Below the pieces are notes generated by a model. The model saw only the letters and a list, made by a program, of their open reading frames with translations, had not been told where the DNA came from and did no database searches. The translations under genes and the position numbers were made by a program. DNA of 64,000 nt from Phlebiopsis flavidoalba (taxonomy: Eukaryota > Basidiomycota > Agaricomycetes > Polyporales > Phanerochaetaceae), in contig JAOCPU010000002.1 in the NCBI GenBank assembly GCA_035772785.1, positions 1,054,001-1,118,000 of the forward strand, written 5' to 3'. Below, one piece after another: positions 10,760 to 23,700 of this stretch (its first letter is position 1; each line of letters opens with the position of its first letter).

Positions 10760-11368
10760 GTGAGTGCACTCCCCATCACTAGAGTGTTCCATTCTAATAC
10801 TCTCTCTTACAGCTTCCCCTTACTCCTCCGCTGCGATATGGCCTCATTTCGACGACCGCAAGAACCCACAACGAAGGAGCTGCGCGGACGCAAAACCATT
10901 GGGCCGAACCAGACGCCATGGCTGGCCCCGCACACTGCTACTGCGCAACACCCCGGCTCACCGCGCGCAACTCGCGCACCGCGCTTCATTGCTTCGACGG
11001 GGGACATCAGGCGCAACTCACCGCTTGCGACGACGCCCCACTCGCCGGACGCTTTTCTGTCGTCTCGGCAGCGCGTTTTCGACGACTCTGGATGCGTAAG
11101 TACATCTTCTAGGCGCATGTCATCAAAGACTGCCCGAGTGCGTCGTCGCTCACCTTTTACCTATCAGAATCGCAGCTCCAGGTACACCTCTTGCACATCA
11201 AGAGTGCTCCGTGCGCATTCCCATGGTCTACGCCGACGCTCTCGGTCCCTCGGCATCAACCCCTGCTCGGCGGACGCAAAGACTCACGTCACCGCCGCCC
11301 TCCCACCGTCGCATCGCTACACGCAGAGCTCACAACCAGCATCTGTCGTGACTATGCCTTCCTCCTAG
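10760..11368 (+). CDS. Unrecognised ORF downstream of copy A
   Basis: An open frame of 202 codons runs from the ATG at 10760. An internal Met at 10838 begins MASFRRPQEPTTKELRGRKT, and just upstream lies a plausible intron (GTGAGTGCACT at 10760 to CTTACAG at 10814). The composition is Ser/Thr/Arg-rich. It could be a real gene start downstream of the duplicated segment, or chance openness of GC-rich DNA. No family was recognised and no catalytic motif seen. Confidence 0.3.
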   Translation: MSALPITRVFHSNTLSYSFPLLLRCDMASFRRPQEPTTKELRGRKTIGPNQTPWLAPHTATAQHPGSPRATRAPRFIASTGDIRRNSPLATTPHSPDAFLSSRQRVFDDSGCVSTSSRRMSSKTARVRRRSPFTYQNRSSRYTSCTSRVLRAHSHGLRRRSRSLGINPCSADAKTHVTAALPPSHRYTQSSQPASVVTMPSS

Positions 11369-11375
11369 ACCGCCG

Positions 11376-13250
11376 TTGGGTCCCTTGCCGCGGTCCTTGC
11401 TCGCGGGACGGCGATCTCGTCCGTCAAATCACCGCATAATATACGCCCATCCCAACATCGTCACGTTTCGACGACTCGCGGCGACGCCGTATGCCTCTCG
11501 TCTTCGTTACTTCTCGACTCGCTTCGACACATGGGAGAGCCAGGATTCGAAGGGTTGGGGCGGCGCGGATGCCCTCTCGTCGAGATGGGGCAACGGGCAT
11601 GCCGGGCAAGGGGAGAGATTGTCTTCCCCTGGTAATTATGCTTCTCCGCTCTCCTATCGAAACATCTTGGTTAACGCGACTATAGTACGTGAATGCGGAC
11701 GGCTACAAACTCACAGAAACGCGCAAAATCGCACCTCAATATCGGCCGACGATTATCGGCCATTTTCATGGGATTTTCGACGAACCCTCTCGCGCACGTA
11801 CCCCTGCTTGGGCCCCGGGACCTTTGTATGTGGTCCTACAACATGCATGTCAGTTTGCGAGCGGAACGCAGCACATTTTGCGACATACATTACACCATTA
11901 ATGGTGCAGCACACCGACGTCGACGTCGAAACGGCTCCCCCCGGTGTGTACACTTATCCGTTTCCCACGCGACTTCTTCTGACGCTTCCACAGATTTATC
12001 TTGGACGTTTCCCAGGCCTCAAACGGCCTGCGACAGCGAAAATTCGATTTTCGAATTTCGACCGTTTCATGGCGGTTTTCGAAAACCTCGTCCCGCTGGC
12101 CCCGCGAGGCCTGGAGCACGCTCGCACATACTCAAGACACCCTCGTCCAAGTTTGCGCGAGAGGAGGGCGTTTGCTGGGAGCTCGCTACAGCCTCGAGAG
12201 TGCTCGAGCGGCACGCGCCGGTTCGCGCGGACAAGAAAACACTGCGCGCACGTAAGCGGAGCGCCGCAAGACGTGCCAACATCATACACGCACCATTCTA
12301 GAGTGCGTGCGCGGTCGCGGGACGACGATACGTCGTCTCGGCGCTGTGCGAAGGCTGCCAGAGCACCCGAACGACACGCGCCGATCGCACGCGCTCACGG
12401 ACCCTGCGAGCACACGGCATCAGCTCGACATCACAGCACTCGGACACTGCGTGAAAAACACACTTTGTGCGCATCACGATCATGGTCGCGGGACGTCGAT
12501 ACGTCGTGTCAACGCCGTCCGAGTGTAGGCGAAGCTCGAGCCGCGCGGCGCGCTGGTCCTCGTCAACGTGAATACCGCGCGCACGGCGTCGAATCTACGC
12601 CATGGGACTCGAAAGAGGCGTATGCGCCTCTACGGACCACGCGACCGCCCCCGCGGTCTGGCGCGGGACGTCGATACGTCGTCTCAACGCGGTCCGAGGG
12701 CGTGGCGCGACGCCCCGCCGAATGTCCAGGCAAGAGCCCTGCGAAACCCTCTTCAGTAAGCAGATTACCGCGGTTTCTTCATTCACTTTGTCTTCGATGC
12801 TCACTTCATTCCGCAGCTATACCGCTGCGTCTACTTGAGGACGTCGCCACCGAGGTCGCTTTGACGACGAGAAACAGGCGGCCACAAGACTCGTTGAGTC
12901 TCGATGCCCGACGGGCACCGCCAGAGGCCACCGAGTGCGAACATGGCAGTGCGAGCCGCGAGCGGACGGGGCCGCTCGTTCATCGAGCCGTGACGCAGGA
13001 TCCGCGCGATCGCCGCAAACGTCGAGAGGTCAGGAAGGCGGGCCAGGGTAAAGGGAACAGGCCGAGCGAAATCAGAAGGAGGAAAGCTGGCCCACCCGGT
13101 GTGAGTCACGCAGCGTGTTATACATCCGGCGAGTGTGCTTACCTCCATAACGGGATAGCCAGATCTGTCTTCAAACACCCGACCCCTTTCTTCGCCGCGG
13201 CACGCGAATCGATAGCCACCACCATGCACACAGAGCCGAACTCCCTGTGA
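11376..13250 (+). other. Unusually long open frame, 624 codons, doubtful coding
   Basis: This is the longest open frame in the window. Its translation is dominated by Arg, Ser, His, Thr and Ala with no recognisable domain, signal peptide or membrane segment, and several other frames are also partly open. GC-rich, CpG-rich sequence depletes stop codons, so openness alone is weak evidence. It spans the three-fold GACGTCGATACGTC motif array at 12.3-12.7 kb. I would not call it a gene without transcript support. Confidence 0.2.
12310..12712 (+). repeat. Three-fold motif with about 173-bp spacing
   Basis: A core reading CGCGGGACGTCGATACGTCG, followed by TCTCAACGC(C/G)GTCCGAG, occurs with small changes at about 12316, 12487 and 12662. 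The GACGT/ACGTC arms form a dyad around CGAT. Sequence between the cores is not clearly conserved. The spacings between cores are about 171 and 175 bp. Confidence 0.6.
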
Positions 13251-13391
13251 CCTCTGCAGGTCCTCGACGTGCCATGTCCCACCAGCACACGTCCAGCTCG
13301 CGGCACCTCACGAGCGGCCACGGATAGCGCAACGGCGCGCACAGACCTTTCGTCGACTAAAACATTTCGACGCGCACGAAGAACTAGCTGA

Positions 13392-14300
13392 ATGAATAAA
13401 TTACACGGTACGTACGGCAAGCACACAAATGAACTCACCATGTTGTACAGCATCTGTTTCCGCATCGTGCGCGCAGGAAACAGACTTCGTCTCACGCGTT
13501 CGCCCATATGCCGCGACCAACACTCAACCTGCCCGATGCAGGCGTCCGCGCGGCGAAGGACCATGCGATACGGGACGGGACCGCTGGTATCTCCCCGACG
13601 CGGTCGCTTTCATGTCGATCGCCTAGCCTTTCATGTCGAGCGCGGGCTGCGGATCTTCGACTTCGCCCTTCTTGACGGACAATGCCTCTTGCGGGTACTA
13701 GGGCGAAGCGACTGTACGGGACGTGGTGGCGTGATTTACGGTGTCCGGCGCGCATGGAACCCTGTCAACGCCACCGCCCTCTTCGATGATGGAAACAAAC
13801 AGGAACACCTTGACAGTGTGTTGAGGTTGAAGACCAAGGCTTCGGCGAGGCCAGCGAACATGTACGCCGACGGCGCGGTCAGCGGATGGTGAATGGCCTG
13901 CCAGTGGTGCGCGTGTGCGCGTGCGGCATTGGCCTCGCCCAAGGACGTGCGGGTGCGAGCTGGACAGCGCGGTCAGCAGGAAATCATCAAGTATGTTGGG
14001 CCACATACCTTGTGAGGTCGACATTAGGCCCAGCGCAAGTCGAGAACGCGGCCGACTGGAGCCCGGCACCCGTGGGTGGCCTCGGTACGTGCGCAGAGCC
14101 GTCGAACACCGATTAGCAGTGTTGTGTGTCGACCGGGTCCACGACCGCTCCTCGACGGTGCTGCTAGGGCGAGTGTTCAAGTCCGCGGATGCGGTGAGTA
14201 TCTTCAGGAATGTCGTGGTTGCCGCGGTCGTCCTCGTGTGGACGACCACCGCCTTCGTTGCTGGAGAGCCAAGTGTGTGAGCTACGAGAGCATCGCACAA
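13392..14300. other. Unresolved coding potential on both strands
   Basis: A 166-codon plus frame (13392-13892) overlaps a 200-codon minus frame (14300-13698), and another plus frame of 121 codons covers 13915-14280. A minus frame within 13736-13942 reads like ordinary protein (HHWQAIHHPL, MFAGLAEALVFNL), and the plus frame of 14076-14280 ends with a hydrophobic stretch (VVVAAVVLVW). I cannot decide strand or family, and at most one is real. Confidence 0.25.
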
Positions 14301-17300
14301 GCGTGTCTAACCGGACAAAACGGACCTGACCAGAAACACTCGGGCGTGTCCAAGGCACGCCTCGTACGGCTCGCCAGCTTGCAGCCGACACGCGGCCATC
14401 TACACCGACCGCAGGCACATAAGTTCCGGTGCTTTAGCAACAATAATGACTGCCGGTTACGCCCGGCCCGCGTAGCTAAAGTGAAAAGCCCTAACTTGAA
14501 GCCGAGGCGCAAATATTTCATCCACCGGTCAAACCGCGCCAAGCAACAAATATTTCATACAGCGCTCGCCGCTCGGATACGAGACCTGGACTCACATGTA
14601 CCGGCAAGCGAATGTGTAATAGTTCTGATGATTGTTCTCTGTCGAAAAATACCATAACCTTGGTTTCAGGTCACAGTGTTGTGCAAAAATAAGTGTGATA
14701 TGACTGATTAATGTCTAAACCCTTGCTGGGACTACAGTCAGCTCTGTACATGCTGTACAGTGCTGGATGTAGTCCAGGTAAGTGCTTAGAATTGAGAACT
14801 GTGTGAAGAACAATATAAGACAGGTTGCATATGTGAGAGTCTGAATTTATGAGAGAATCTTGAGAATTTTGCTGCACACATCAACAAATGAATTATTGTA
14901 AGAAAATGCTACAGAAAAAATTCTGTCTCAATCTTCACACACCCGTTGCTGAGACGGGATGTCTTTACATCAAACTTCCGAAGCCGCCTAGATCTCGTTG
15001 CCTCCCCTCGGAGGCATCGCTTCCTACATCAGCCCTGTAGGCCCCCTGGAGTCCATGGTAATGTAAGTGTTCCCGCTGCTCCATTTCATACACTGTCTCC
15101 TTTGACAGTGTTTCAAAGTAAGATTTTTCCCCCTGTCTGAAACTGCTCAATGAGCATGTTCAGAATTTTGAGGGAGTAAATATCACTCGGATATTTCCCA
15201 AATGGGATTTGCCTTGGGGCCAGCCCCGCAAGGCGACCCCATACTTGAATGTGATCTTCGGTGTGTTGTAGTGAGATGTCGTTGTCCACATCATCTTAGC
15301 CTGTGGGACGCCGCTGGCCAAGGGCTACAGTGAGATCAGGTAAGAATCTCGCTTGTCACAAAAATATTTCAGATCACCGGCAGCATCTCGAGATGGATGC
15401 TGGCATGCCGCAACGCGCATCGGATGTCAATCAATCCACCAGAGTCCGCGCCTACCACTCACCAAGCTTTTCATTGACTAACTGGGCAAATTCCGCACGC
15501 CGGGATTTTACACACTCCAGATATTTCGAGCCTAGAAGTGTGTTGACCGTAGAATTAGTATGTGTAGGGCAGGGGGGACAGAGACGTAGACAGAGGCCGA
15601 CCTGGGAGGATTCGACAGCCACGACGGACCCTTTGGACCGGCCCGGGCAGCGGAACAGCCGCGGCGGACTCGCGAGTGATGCGGACGTGTTTGGAAGAAT
15701 GGCGCTCTGCGTTTGACCGTGACTCCGGCTTGCGAGCATGCAGCGCAGTCATAGTGTTCAGCTTCCAGTGAGTGGCCCGAAACCCTGCGCCGATGCTCTC
15801 TGTTCATTTTTCCTGCGCTAATTTATACCTGCAGTCACTTTCGCGAAGAACTGATTCCGGCCGGGATTTTTGACAAACGAGTTACAGCGCAGCGGTCACA
15901 GCGTAGGTGCGGACAAAAACGTAGTCAAAATCTCGCAATACAGGTGAGTTTTACAATGATGTTTATTGCGCTACCACTTACAGAATCTATGCCCAAAGCA
16001 GTCTTAGTGTCTACTCATGGCAAGGCTGGATTATCGTGTGCATACCTGCACTATAGTACATTAGTAAACCTGATGGAGAGCAGTATCTGGACGACGCAAG
16101 CAACGGAGCGTGCTCCCGCGTGGAGTTCGGCTGACTCAAGCCTCCAAGGCTCAACATCAGAGCACGCTGGCAGCTTCGGGGACCAAAACATCGGTAGTAC
16201 CGTAACACCCGCCGTCGCGGCAATGTCAGACAACAAATCGATCGCCCCGGGCGCATAAGTGTGCGACGGGCTAAGGTACGTGACATCTGTCGCAACTCGC
16301 TACAAGCGAGAATCAGTTTTGATGATGCAGAGCGACCCTCAGATTACAAATCTCGCCATGCACCCAGCCGCAGGGCGTGACAGGACAAGAATATGGCGGA
16401 ATACGCAAAGGTCAACTCCCTCGGTTATACACCCCATGGCCAGGTCCGCCTCTTCCACGCAAGCATTCGGATACTGAAGGAAATGTGCACAAAATGACCA
16501 GCCGCTTCCATGTAAGTGGTCGAGTTCCGCTGTCTTTTGACTGCCCCTACCGTATCTGAAGGCCCCGGGCGAGCAGGCGGCCTCTTACAGCCTTGGAGGT
16601 GTGTTGCCGCACACGGATCTTACTTGATTACGGATTTGACGTTGCTCACACAGGTCATCAAGCCAAAAATTTCAGCATGTTACGAGACCGTCGGGACGCG
16701 CCCTTCTCACGCCGCGGCTGTAATATCGCGACACATCATCACTGGGCTCGGCCAGACGGATCGGGAATAAGCCGAGGCGGAATATTCGGGACCCCCAGTG
16801 GTAAGACCACTCTTGACCTCTCGTAAGCATCATGCTAACAGTGCCGTTCTTGTCGTAAGCGTTTTTCGCCGCCGCGTGCGCTGTCGCCGAGTCTGTCTTC
16901 GATTAGATGCGACGGGGAATCAAGGTGAGACTCCCCCACTCTGTGGTACGCTGTCGAGAGACTGATCTGACCTGGAAACTCAGAGTAGGCGAGAGATGTA
17001 TGGGCTGCGCCAATGGAGCTGTGCGCGGACTGTTGGGTCTACTGGGAGTGCCAGCCTGAGCTGTGGTCCGTGGACTACAAGCCCAAGGTCAGTGACACAT
17101 ACTCTCTAGCGTGCACAAGTTGACGGTCGGACAGCCAATCCTACTAGGTTGATGTTAATTAATTAAAATGACTCCTGCGCTTGAAACCATGTCAGTAGCA
17201 CCGACAGCGTGAGCCTCAATGAATGTATTCCGACCTGCCGTAGCCGTGTAAGGAACATTTGAACCATGTGTCAGAAATATAGCGGCACTTCCTATGAGTA

Positions 17301-17980
17301 ACATGGCCATAAAGAGGCTCTCTTCTACCCCTTGTGTAATTTAAGCCATTGAATTATAGTGCGCGCGATGCGCCTCAAGTCTCTGACTGGCAAAGGTTCA
17401 AAACCGGCGCCCTGCTGCCAGAGCTCAAACGAGCGTAGTGAGAACAAAAATCTACGCAGTAGCAAATTTTTAAAATCATATCAAATCATTTCATAACTCA
17501 ATGAATGACTACTCTCAAAGCTAATCTCATTCAAGGTCGGGAACCCGCAGACGCAAACTCGAGTGCATACTGGCGGCATTCGCCGCGACGCCACAAAGCC
17601 ACCGTTAGACGCCATTCCGTCAATTCCTGCTCTTCGAGTCTTCCGCGTTCCATACGTATGTGGAAATCCGAGAGGCAGGTGCGTTGTCCTGTCGCCGGAA
17701 ATACGACAGGACTTGGAGTCCGGCGAGGCACAGCCGTCTTGACGCCCAATAGCCGTGTGATCAACGCCCGCATGACTGAAAAACAACCCCGTTTCTGTCG
17801 AAGTTTACGGAATCGCGAACTTGAGATGCTGTCGAGCCTGGCACCTAGCCTCTCGATTCGCGACTCCGTTGCTCGACGGCCAAGAGATGATCTCTTTGGC
17901 TCGGGGTGCGCTCTTCAATGCCGGACCAGGTAACGAGGGGGTCTTTGCATAACTCCGAGCCGTCCCACGCCCTTGCTCTA
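14301..17980. other. Stretch without supported genes
   Basis: Composition is near-balanced and frames are short on both strands. Isolated fragments such as a 31-residue frame ending WSVDYKPK before a GTCAGTG donor at about 17090 hint at broken exons, but nothing can be joined into a recognisable protein. No repeat, RNA gene or transposase was seen. Confidence 0.5.
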
Positions 17981-17983
17981 GCG

Positions 17984-17990
17984 TATAAAG
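17984..17990 (+). promoter_or_regulatory. TATA box (TATAAAG)
   Basis: TATAAAG lies 93 nt upstream of the ATG at 18077 that opens the many-intron candidate gene. A CT-rich leader (CTCATCCCCCTCTCTGCTCC region) follows, as is common in fungal 5' leaders. Confidence 0.4.
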
Positions 17991-18076
17991 GGAGTAGGAT
18001 GAGGATGGACTCTACCCTCATCCCCTCGTCTCTCATCCCCCTCTCTGCTCCGGACCTCATACCACTCACCAAGCGC

Positions 18077-19400
18077 ATGGCATCACACGACATCATGAAA
18101 GGCCACGGATGACGATGTCCAAGTGATTTGTGAGTGGTCGCCTTCTACCATTCTTACACAGACTGATTTCCTATTCCACTGCCAGCTTATCCGATGAGTG
18201 TACTCGCAGCCTAGTCTAAGACACCAGTAAGCCCAACACTTCTCTCGTATACTTATTGTCACTAATGACATTGTTTCTACTTAGTATCTTTCCCCTATTC
18301 CGCGATTCGAGGGAAGTACACTCTGAATCGTGACCTTTGAGTCGGACTCGGTTTCATAACTAGTAAGCCACTCGCAGAGAATTGAACGAATTCACTGACC
18401 CTCTAATGACCATTTTAGATATTGTACAGATCGTTTCATTCGTCGCAAGCGATGCGTTATCGCTCGGTATGACACAATTACTACCGAGGATTCGGCAAAC
18501 AAAGACTACAACGGGTGTAGTATCCGCGTCGATACAATTATAACACTCGGTACGTTTCTATACTACTCTGCCAGTTGTTCACGTATATGGGAGTATAATG
18601 ATACTGACACGTTTCTTGAAGGAACTTACCAGCGTCGTCGGTAAGTTACTCGCAAATGAAGCCCTGACTTCAGTCCGCTCGTGCGGTTCATGGTGAGTCC
18701 GTACTTCTGTTGCCTTTACTCGACCCAAGTTGATCTGCTCGTATCTATTAGTACAGAATTACTAACTCCACTTGGACTGTCTTCCGCGCGATCGGTGAGC
18801 ATTCAAACTTTCTGTTGTAACAAAAAACAGCTCTAATCTATTGAATACCCTTAGATAGTTCGACTAATGCCCGTTTGAGCCGTATCACGACCGTCGGGTC
18901 AAATCCCGTACGACGAGCTACTTATATTTTGTTATGACATTCGGTGAGCAACGGCAGTTTATAATTGCTTTGAGAATATATTTTGACTTGTGCGTACGAT
19001 AGTCAGAACTGTGTGAGCGTGCCCGTGTTAGAGCACGCCGCCCTAACCCCGCACGCTGCTGCCACCAGAGCAGGTAAGTACCGCAACGAATACGGCACTA
19101 TCTGATTTACGGAATTGACTTGATTTCATCTTCTAGATTTAAATGCTACACTACGCGCGGCCAACCTCTCCGGTTGATGCACACCCCTTTGCCGTATCTT
19201 CTCGATCGCGACGGTTCGAGTGACGGGTCCTGAGTCTACAAAATTACTGCCACTGGGTAAGCTTTCTACACATTGACTTTGATTACAGAACACTTACCTG
19301 GACACCGCGCAGGTAAGTATGCGCTGTACACACCCGGTTTCTGGTAAACCGCAAGACACCACGTCCATGCAATCGAGCCGTGAGGCGTCCACCGGTGATA
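18077..19400 (+). CDS. Candidate gene with many very small exons, unrecognised
   Basis: Starting from the ATG at 18077 (MASHDIMKG), this stretch is packed with splice consensus. Donors of the form GGTACGT, GGTAAGT, GGTGAGT and GGTGAGC occur at about 18550, 18641, 18691, 18795, 18941, 19075, 19257 and 19314. Each is followed within about 30-70 nt by a pyrimidine-rich stretch and TAG or CAG. Exons inferred between them read as plausible protein, for example ITNSTWTVFRAIDSS, IVQIVSFVASDALSL and VSVPVLEHAALTPHAAATRA, and codons join cleanly across several introns. No family was recognised. In-frame stops remain in some exons, as expected if indels are present. Transcript data would settle it. Confidence 0.4.
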
Positions 19401-20750
19401 CGGTACGCCAATCCTGTGATCAGTCCATCTGTCACTATCTAACCTCGCGGCGTGACGTTCTGTTCAGAGCGACGTCATGTTTTTTTGCATGATTAAGCGC
19501 ATTGTAGGGTTGCCGTGGAACCCTGCTTCTATTATGACTTATAGTATAGTCGCGCGTACGAATCAATGTGATTAATCCATACTCACCTGTATTATAGCTA
19601 CTACGCGCCACGCGATTACGCAGCAGTCCCAGATTTTGACCCTGGCCGTACATCCCTTCAAGATCTGGCTGCGGTGCCGTCTTCATGCCGTGCGATGGCG
19701 AACCGCCGTTCGTGAACGTTGCGGGAGAACCCTCCACGCGTCTGCGCACTGCTGTAGTGTACCGCTTGATGCAGGTATGTCCCCATGCCCAGCCTGATAA
19801 TGACTCTGGGCTAACCTCGACGTAGGGCCCGGATTCCTGACGCCGCAGTCCAAAAGGCTCATGTGGTCTTGAATGCGTGCGACGCTCGACGCCATCATCG
19901 GGCCTCTGAGTTTCTGTGTCAGCCGCGTGTCGGCCCGCCGTTTGTCACTCGCGCCGTGCTGCGACTCATTCATCGATCCAGTAAAACGGCGCACGAGCCG
20001 CCCATGTCGTCGCACTTGTAGTGTTCGAACGACACTCGGCATCCACGGGGACTGCGCGGCGCGCTGGTCGGAAAAGCCCGGCGGTGTCTTCATGTGAATT
20101 GCCCGTAGGCCCTGCGCATGGCGCGCGAGTGCTGGCGGCGTCGTGGATGTAGTGTCCGTCGCCGTACGTCGGATATTCGGAGTCGCGCCGCGGGTCGAGT
20201 CGAGCTCTCAAGGGCGAATGTCAACTCTAGATCATGTGCTGTGCGGCGTCATTGCGCTCGCCCTCTCGTGCATGACGTTCTGGGTTTGATGCTATTTATT
20301 TTCATCCGGTTGTTGTTGATGCATGTACACGGCACTTAGTACAAGTTAGAGTTCCCGTAGTAAAAGAAAAGAGAGATTAGTTAGACTTACTATGGGTATT
20401 TGTACTACGCCACCGCAAGGTGCTTTCCACGCGACTGGCAGAGGCCAGTCCCTTTGCCCGTTGCGCCGCTCACGACACGGCAGCATACTGCCCCCGCGTG
20501 TCCATACAAAGACTGGAGACACGGGTAAGCGAAGCGTAACAGAAGGAACGGCAGACGGCTTACCAAGTGTTAATCTAGGTGCAGCCCGTTTTTTGACTTT
20601 GCAGGACCCGCACACTGGTACTGCTGAAAGGCGGTAACTTGGGACGCAGCGTCTGTCGGAAACCGATGGGCCGGGGTGCTCAAACGAACACGCCAAGCCG
20701 TCTCAACACTAACACAGGAAGGTTAGTACACTACTTAATGACCACGTCAC
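19401..20750. other. Stretch without supported genes
   Basis: A minus frame of 136 codons (19683-20093) and several short plus frames are open, but none shows a family, splice pattern or composition that distinguishes it from background. The stretch becomes CpG-rich to the right. Confidence 0.4.
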
Positions 20751-20759
20751 GACGAGATG

Positions 20760-23700
20760 CTTACCTTGAACCTAGGCGATGATACATGTCGTCGCCGCTG
20801 TCGACGTTCGACCCTGGCCGCGATACAAACAGCCTACCGCATCTCTGCATGAGGTGCCACGCCACGGTGCCATGTCGTGTGTGTGCCGGGACCAAATCGT
20901 TGGTACGTTGCTCATCTTCCTATGTCGTCGATCTTGTCTCCCTGACTCGTCTGCGCTTGTCCGTGTCACGTTCGTCGCCGGTCGTATAGTCACGTCTTCT
21001 ATAGCGGCGTTCGAGGGCATGTACCTCCCGTCTCACGTCTCCTCCACAACCCGTACGTCGTCTATCATTTTGCGCCTCGTGACTTGTTTGCTAACGGCGG
21101 GCTTCGTTTGTGCTCTTGTCTTAGACGACCACCGTCGTCGCGGGTCGCACCGTCGACTCGGATGCCGTCCTGGTGAGGTGCAGCTCGAGCGCTGTGGCGC
21201 GGTGTGGTGGATTGAAGTGCTGATCCTGCTGGCAGAACGACGCGAGGTTGTCGAGCAGCGTCGAGGTCTGCCTGTGGTGCAGGTGCGGGTGTGTATGGTG
21301 CCGCTGGTTGCAGTTGGTGAATGCGCGCCGCATGCTCCGCTGGTCTGAGTCTCGAGCAGTGGGGTCGCTGAGGGTCCACTGGCTTTATCGGCTCTGCTAT
21401 GCGGTGTACACCCCGGTGCGTTCTATGTTGGCTTGTTCTTGACTACTTCTAACCCTTTCCGAGTCTTCTACACAACACAAACCGGTGGGGTGTTCGAATC
21501 AACGTGCGCACCATTTAAAACTAAAAGTGCGTACCTTTAAATCTTCTGCTCTTTGTGTCTGGCCGTTCACGGCTATACTCTTTCAACACAGTCTACGTCG
21601 CCCGACGTTACCGACGAGCCACCCGAGCGAGATGGCTATGGGCCGTCACTATCGTCCACCGTCGTTCGCGTGCGTTCGGCATGCGCGCAAAGGGTATGCC
21701 TTCCGTGCGTAGACACGACGCATCGCCGTGGTCGTAAGTCCTTGTTTCGTTCTTCTGAATCCGGTCCTGACAGCTTGTGCCCCACTATATCCCTAGGTTC
21801 GCGGTCGAGGACGCGATCGCCGTGAGCGTGACACGTTTGTGTGCGCGCCATGCGTCGTTGAAGAATCCGCGGGCTGTCTCGCACTCGTCCCGGCGGAATC
21901 GTCTAGGTGTGTCATTCTATTGTGCATGTGAGTGAGTCTCGCGCTGAGCGAATAAGAAAGGACAAGAAACTGACCTGAGCAAGGGCAACGAGGGCAACGC
22001 ACGCCAGACGTACGTCTTCGTGACGGGTCAGTGATTTGCTCATTCAGATGCGTCATGGCGACGTGTTCGTCCTCAGCCATTTGCGCACGTTGCGCTCTCG
22101 TGCGACTGCGTCACAGCGGTCAGCCCGCGTACATGGTTTCGATGCGCAGGACGTACCTCGACATCCGTGAGTGTCTCACTCACTCCTCGCGCCTTGTTCT
22201 CATTGTCTCTTCCAGCCCGTGCAGTCTTGCGACCGGTGGTCGTTGAGAACACGCAAGACCCGCCGCGCTTTGCGATTCGCGTCTCTGCGTCACGCGAATC
22301 GCCTTAAACGGGTTCGATGGGGCCAAGTAAGTGCGTTGTCCCTGTTGTGCATTCGGGTCAGTCTCACATTTCGCATGTAGGAAGGACAGGTCGCTCACCT
22401 GAAAGCGCAAGAGGCGCAGCGACGTGTTTGCTTCCGTGGATCTTGCGCGGCACGCTCAGTGTATATCGCTCGTTAGGGCCGTGACGGACGGTATGTTCAT
22501 GTGTTCTTATCGTCTGCGTGTTCCGCCTCTATGCCTGCGCGACGAGCCAATCAACTCGCGCGTCGGCGGCGACACCCTCGCGCCAGCGAGTACTTCAAGC
22601 TTCTCCGCCGTGTCTTTATTTGCCCCGCGACGTAGCCTTACTGTTGAGACCTGACCGGCGGTGTTGCATGTGGGTGCACGCGACGCGCTTCTCTCTGCGC
22701 CGTGTAGGGGCCGGAGTCCATTGGGTCTGACCGGAGGGCACACGCAGCGCGACTCTTCGCTCGCGAATTCGGCCCTCCGCGGGCCCTCCGATCCCGTCTC
22801 GAGAGTACAGCGGGCCCTTTGACAAAATTAATCTTATGGTCTAGTCCACAAAAAGGTCAGCGACGTGGCGAGTACGAAAGGGAATGGATCGCTCACGGCT
22901 CCTGAGCGCCGCTGTCCAATGACAGAGCGAAGGCAGCCGCCCGCCGTCGCATGCACGTGAGTCGCGTGTGCGTTTCGTGCTGGCGTGTTCGTTCACGCTC
23001 GTTCACGAGCTCGTCTCTGCCGGACAGCACGCCGCCGGTCAGCTGACGTAAATCTTCGATGTGCAGCGTGCGCGTACCTGCCGCAGGTGCGTCGTCGATT
23101 TTGTTAGACCCACTCTAGGGTCGCGTGGCCTTCTGACTGGTCGCGTATGTTGCAGCGTGCGTGCGGCGGGTCCGGCTGAGTGGCCTGTGGGCTGCGCTAT
23201 GTCGCCCACGTCGTTTCGGGCGTTCTGGGTAGGCTATTCAGGTAAGCAGATTCAGTAACGGCGCGGGCACGAACGAACGAGATGAAACTGCTTACCTGAA
23301 CGCGGCCCCGCCCGAAAGCAGCGTGGACTTGTGAGTCCCCCTTCCATTCTGTCCTAGTAGCGCGACCCTTGACCTGCTCCTGCTGCACTGACCCAGCCGT
23401 TCGTGGTTTTCACAGAGGGTTTGCTGCGGCACCTGCCGGGATGTGCGCTCTGGTGAGTTTCGTCTGTATTGGACCGGCTTGACGTCAAAGACGGGCGCGG
23501 CCCGGCGACTGAAAAGTAAGCAGCCCGTGTCAGCTCGAGTTCCTTGGTGAGGAGGTAAGACTCACCTGAGAGCGTCGGGGCGCGCGGTTTCGGCGTCGTG
23601 CCGTACGGCGTCCGGTGCGTGTGCGACGAGTCTTGCGGCGACGAGCGGTGGTAGGTCGAGACCGGTGCGGTCTCGTTGACTTTTCGACGGGCACGGCGTC

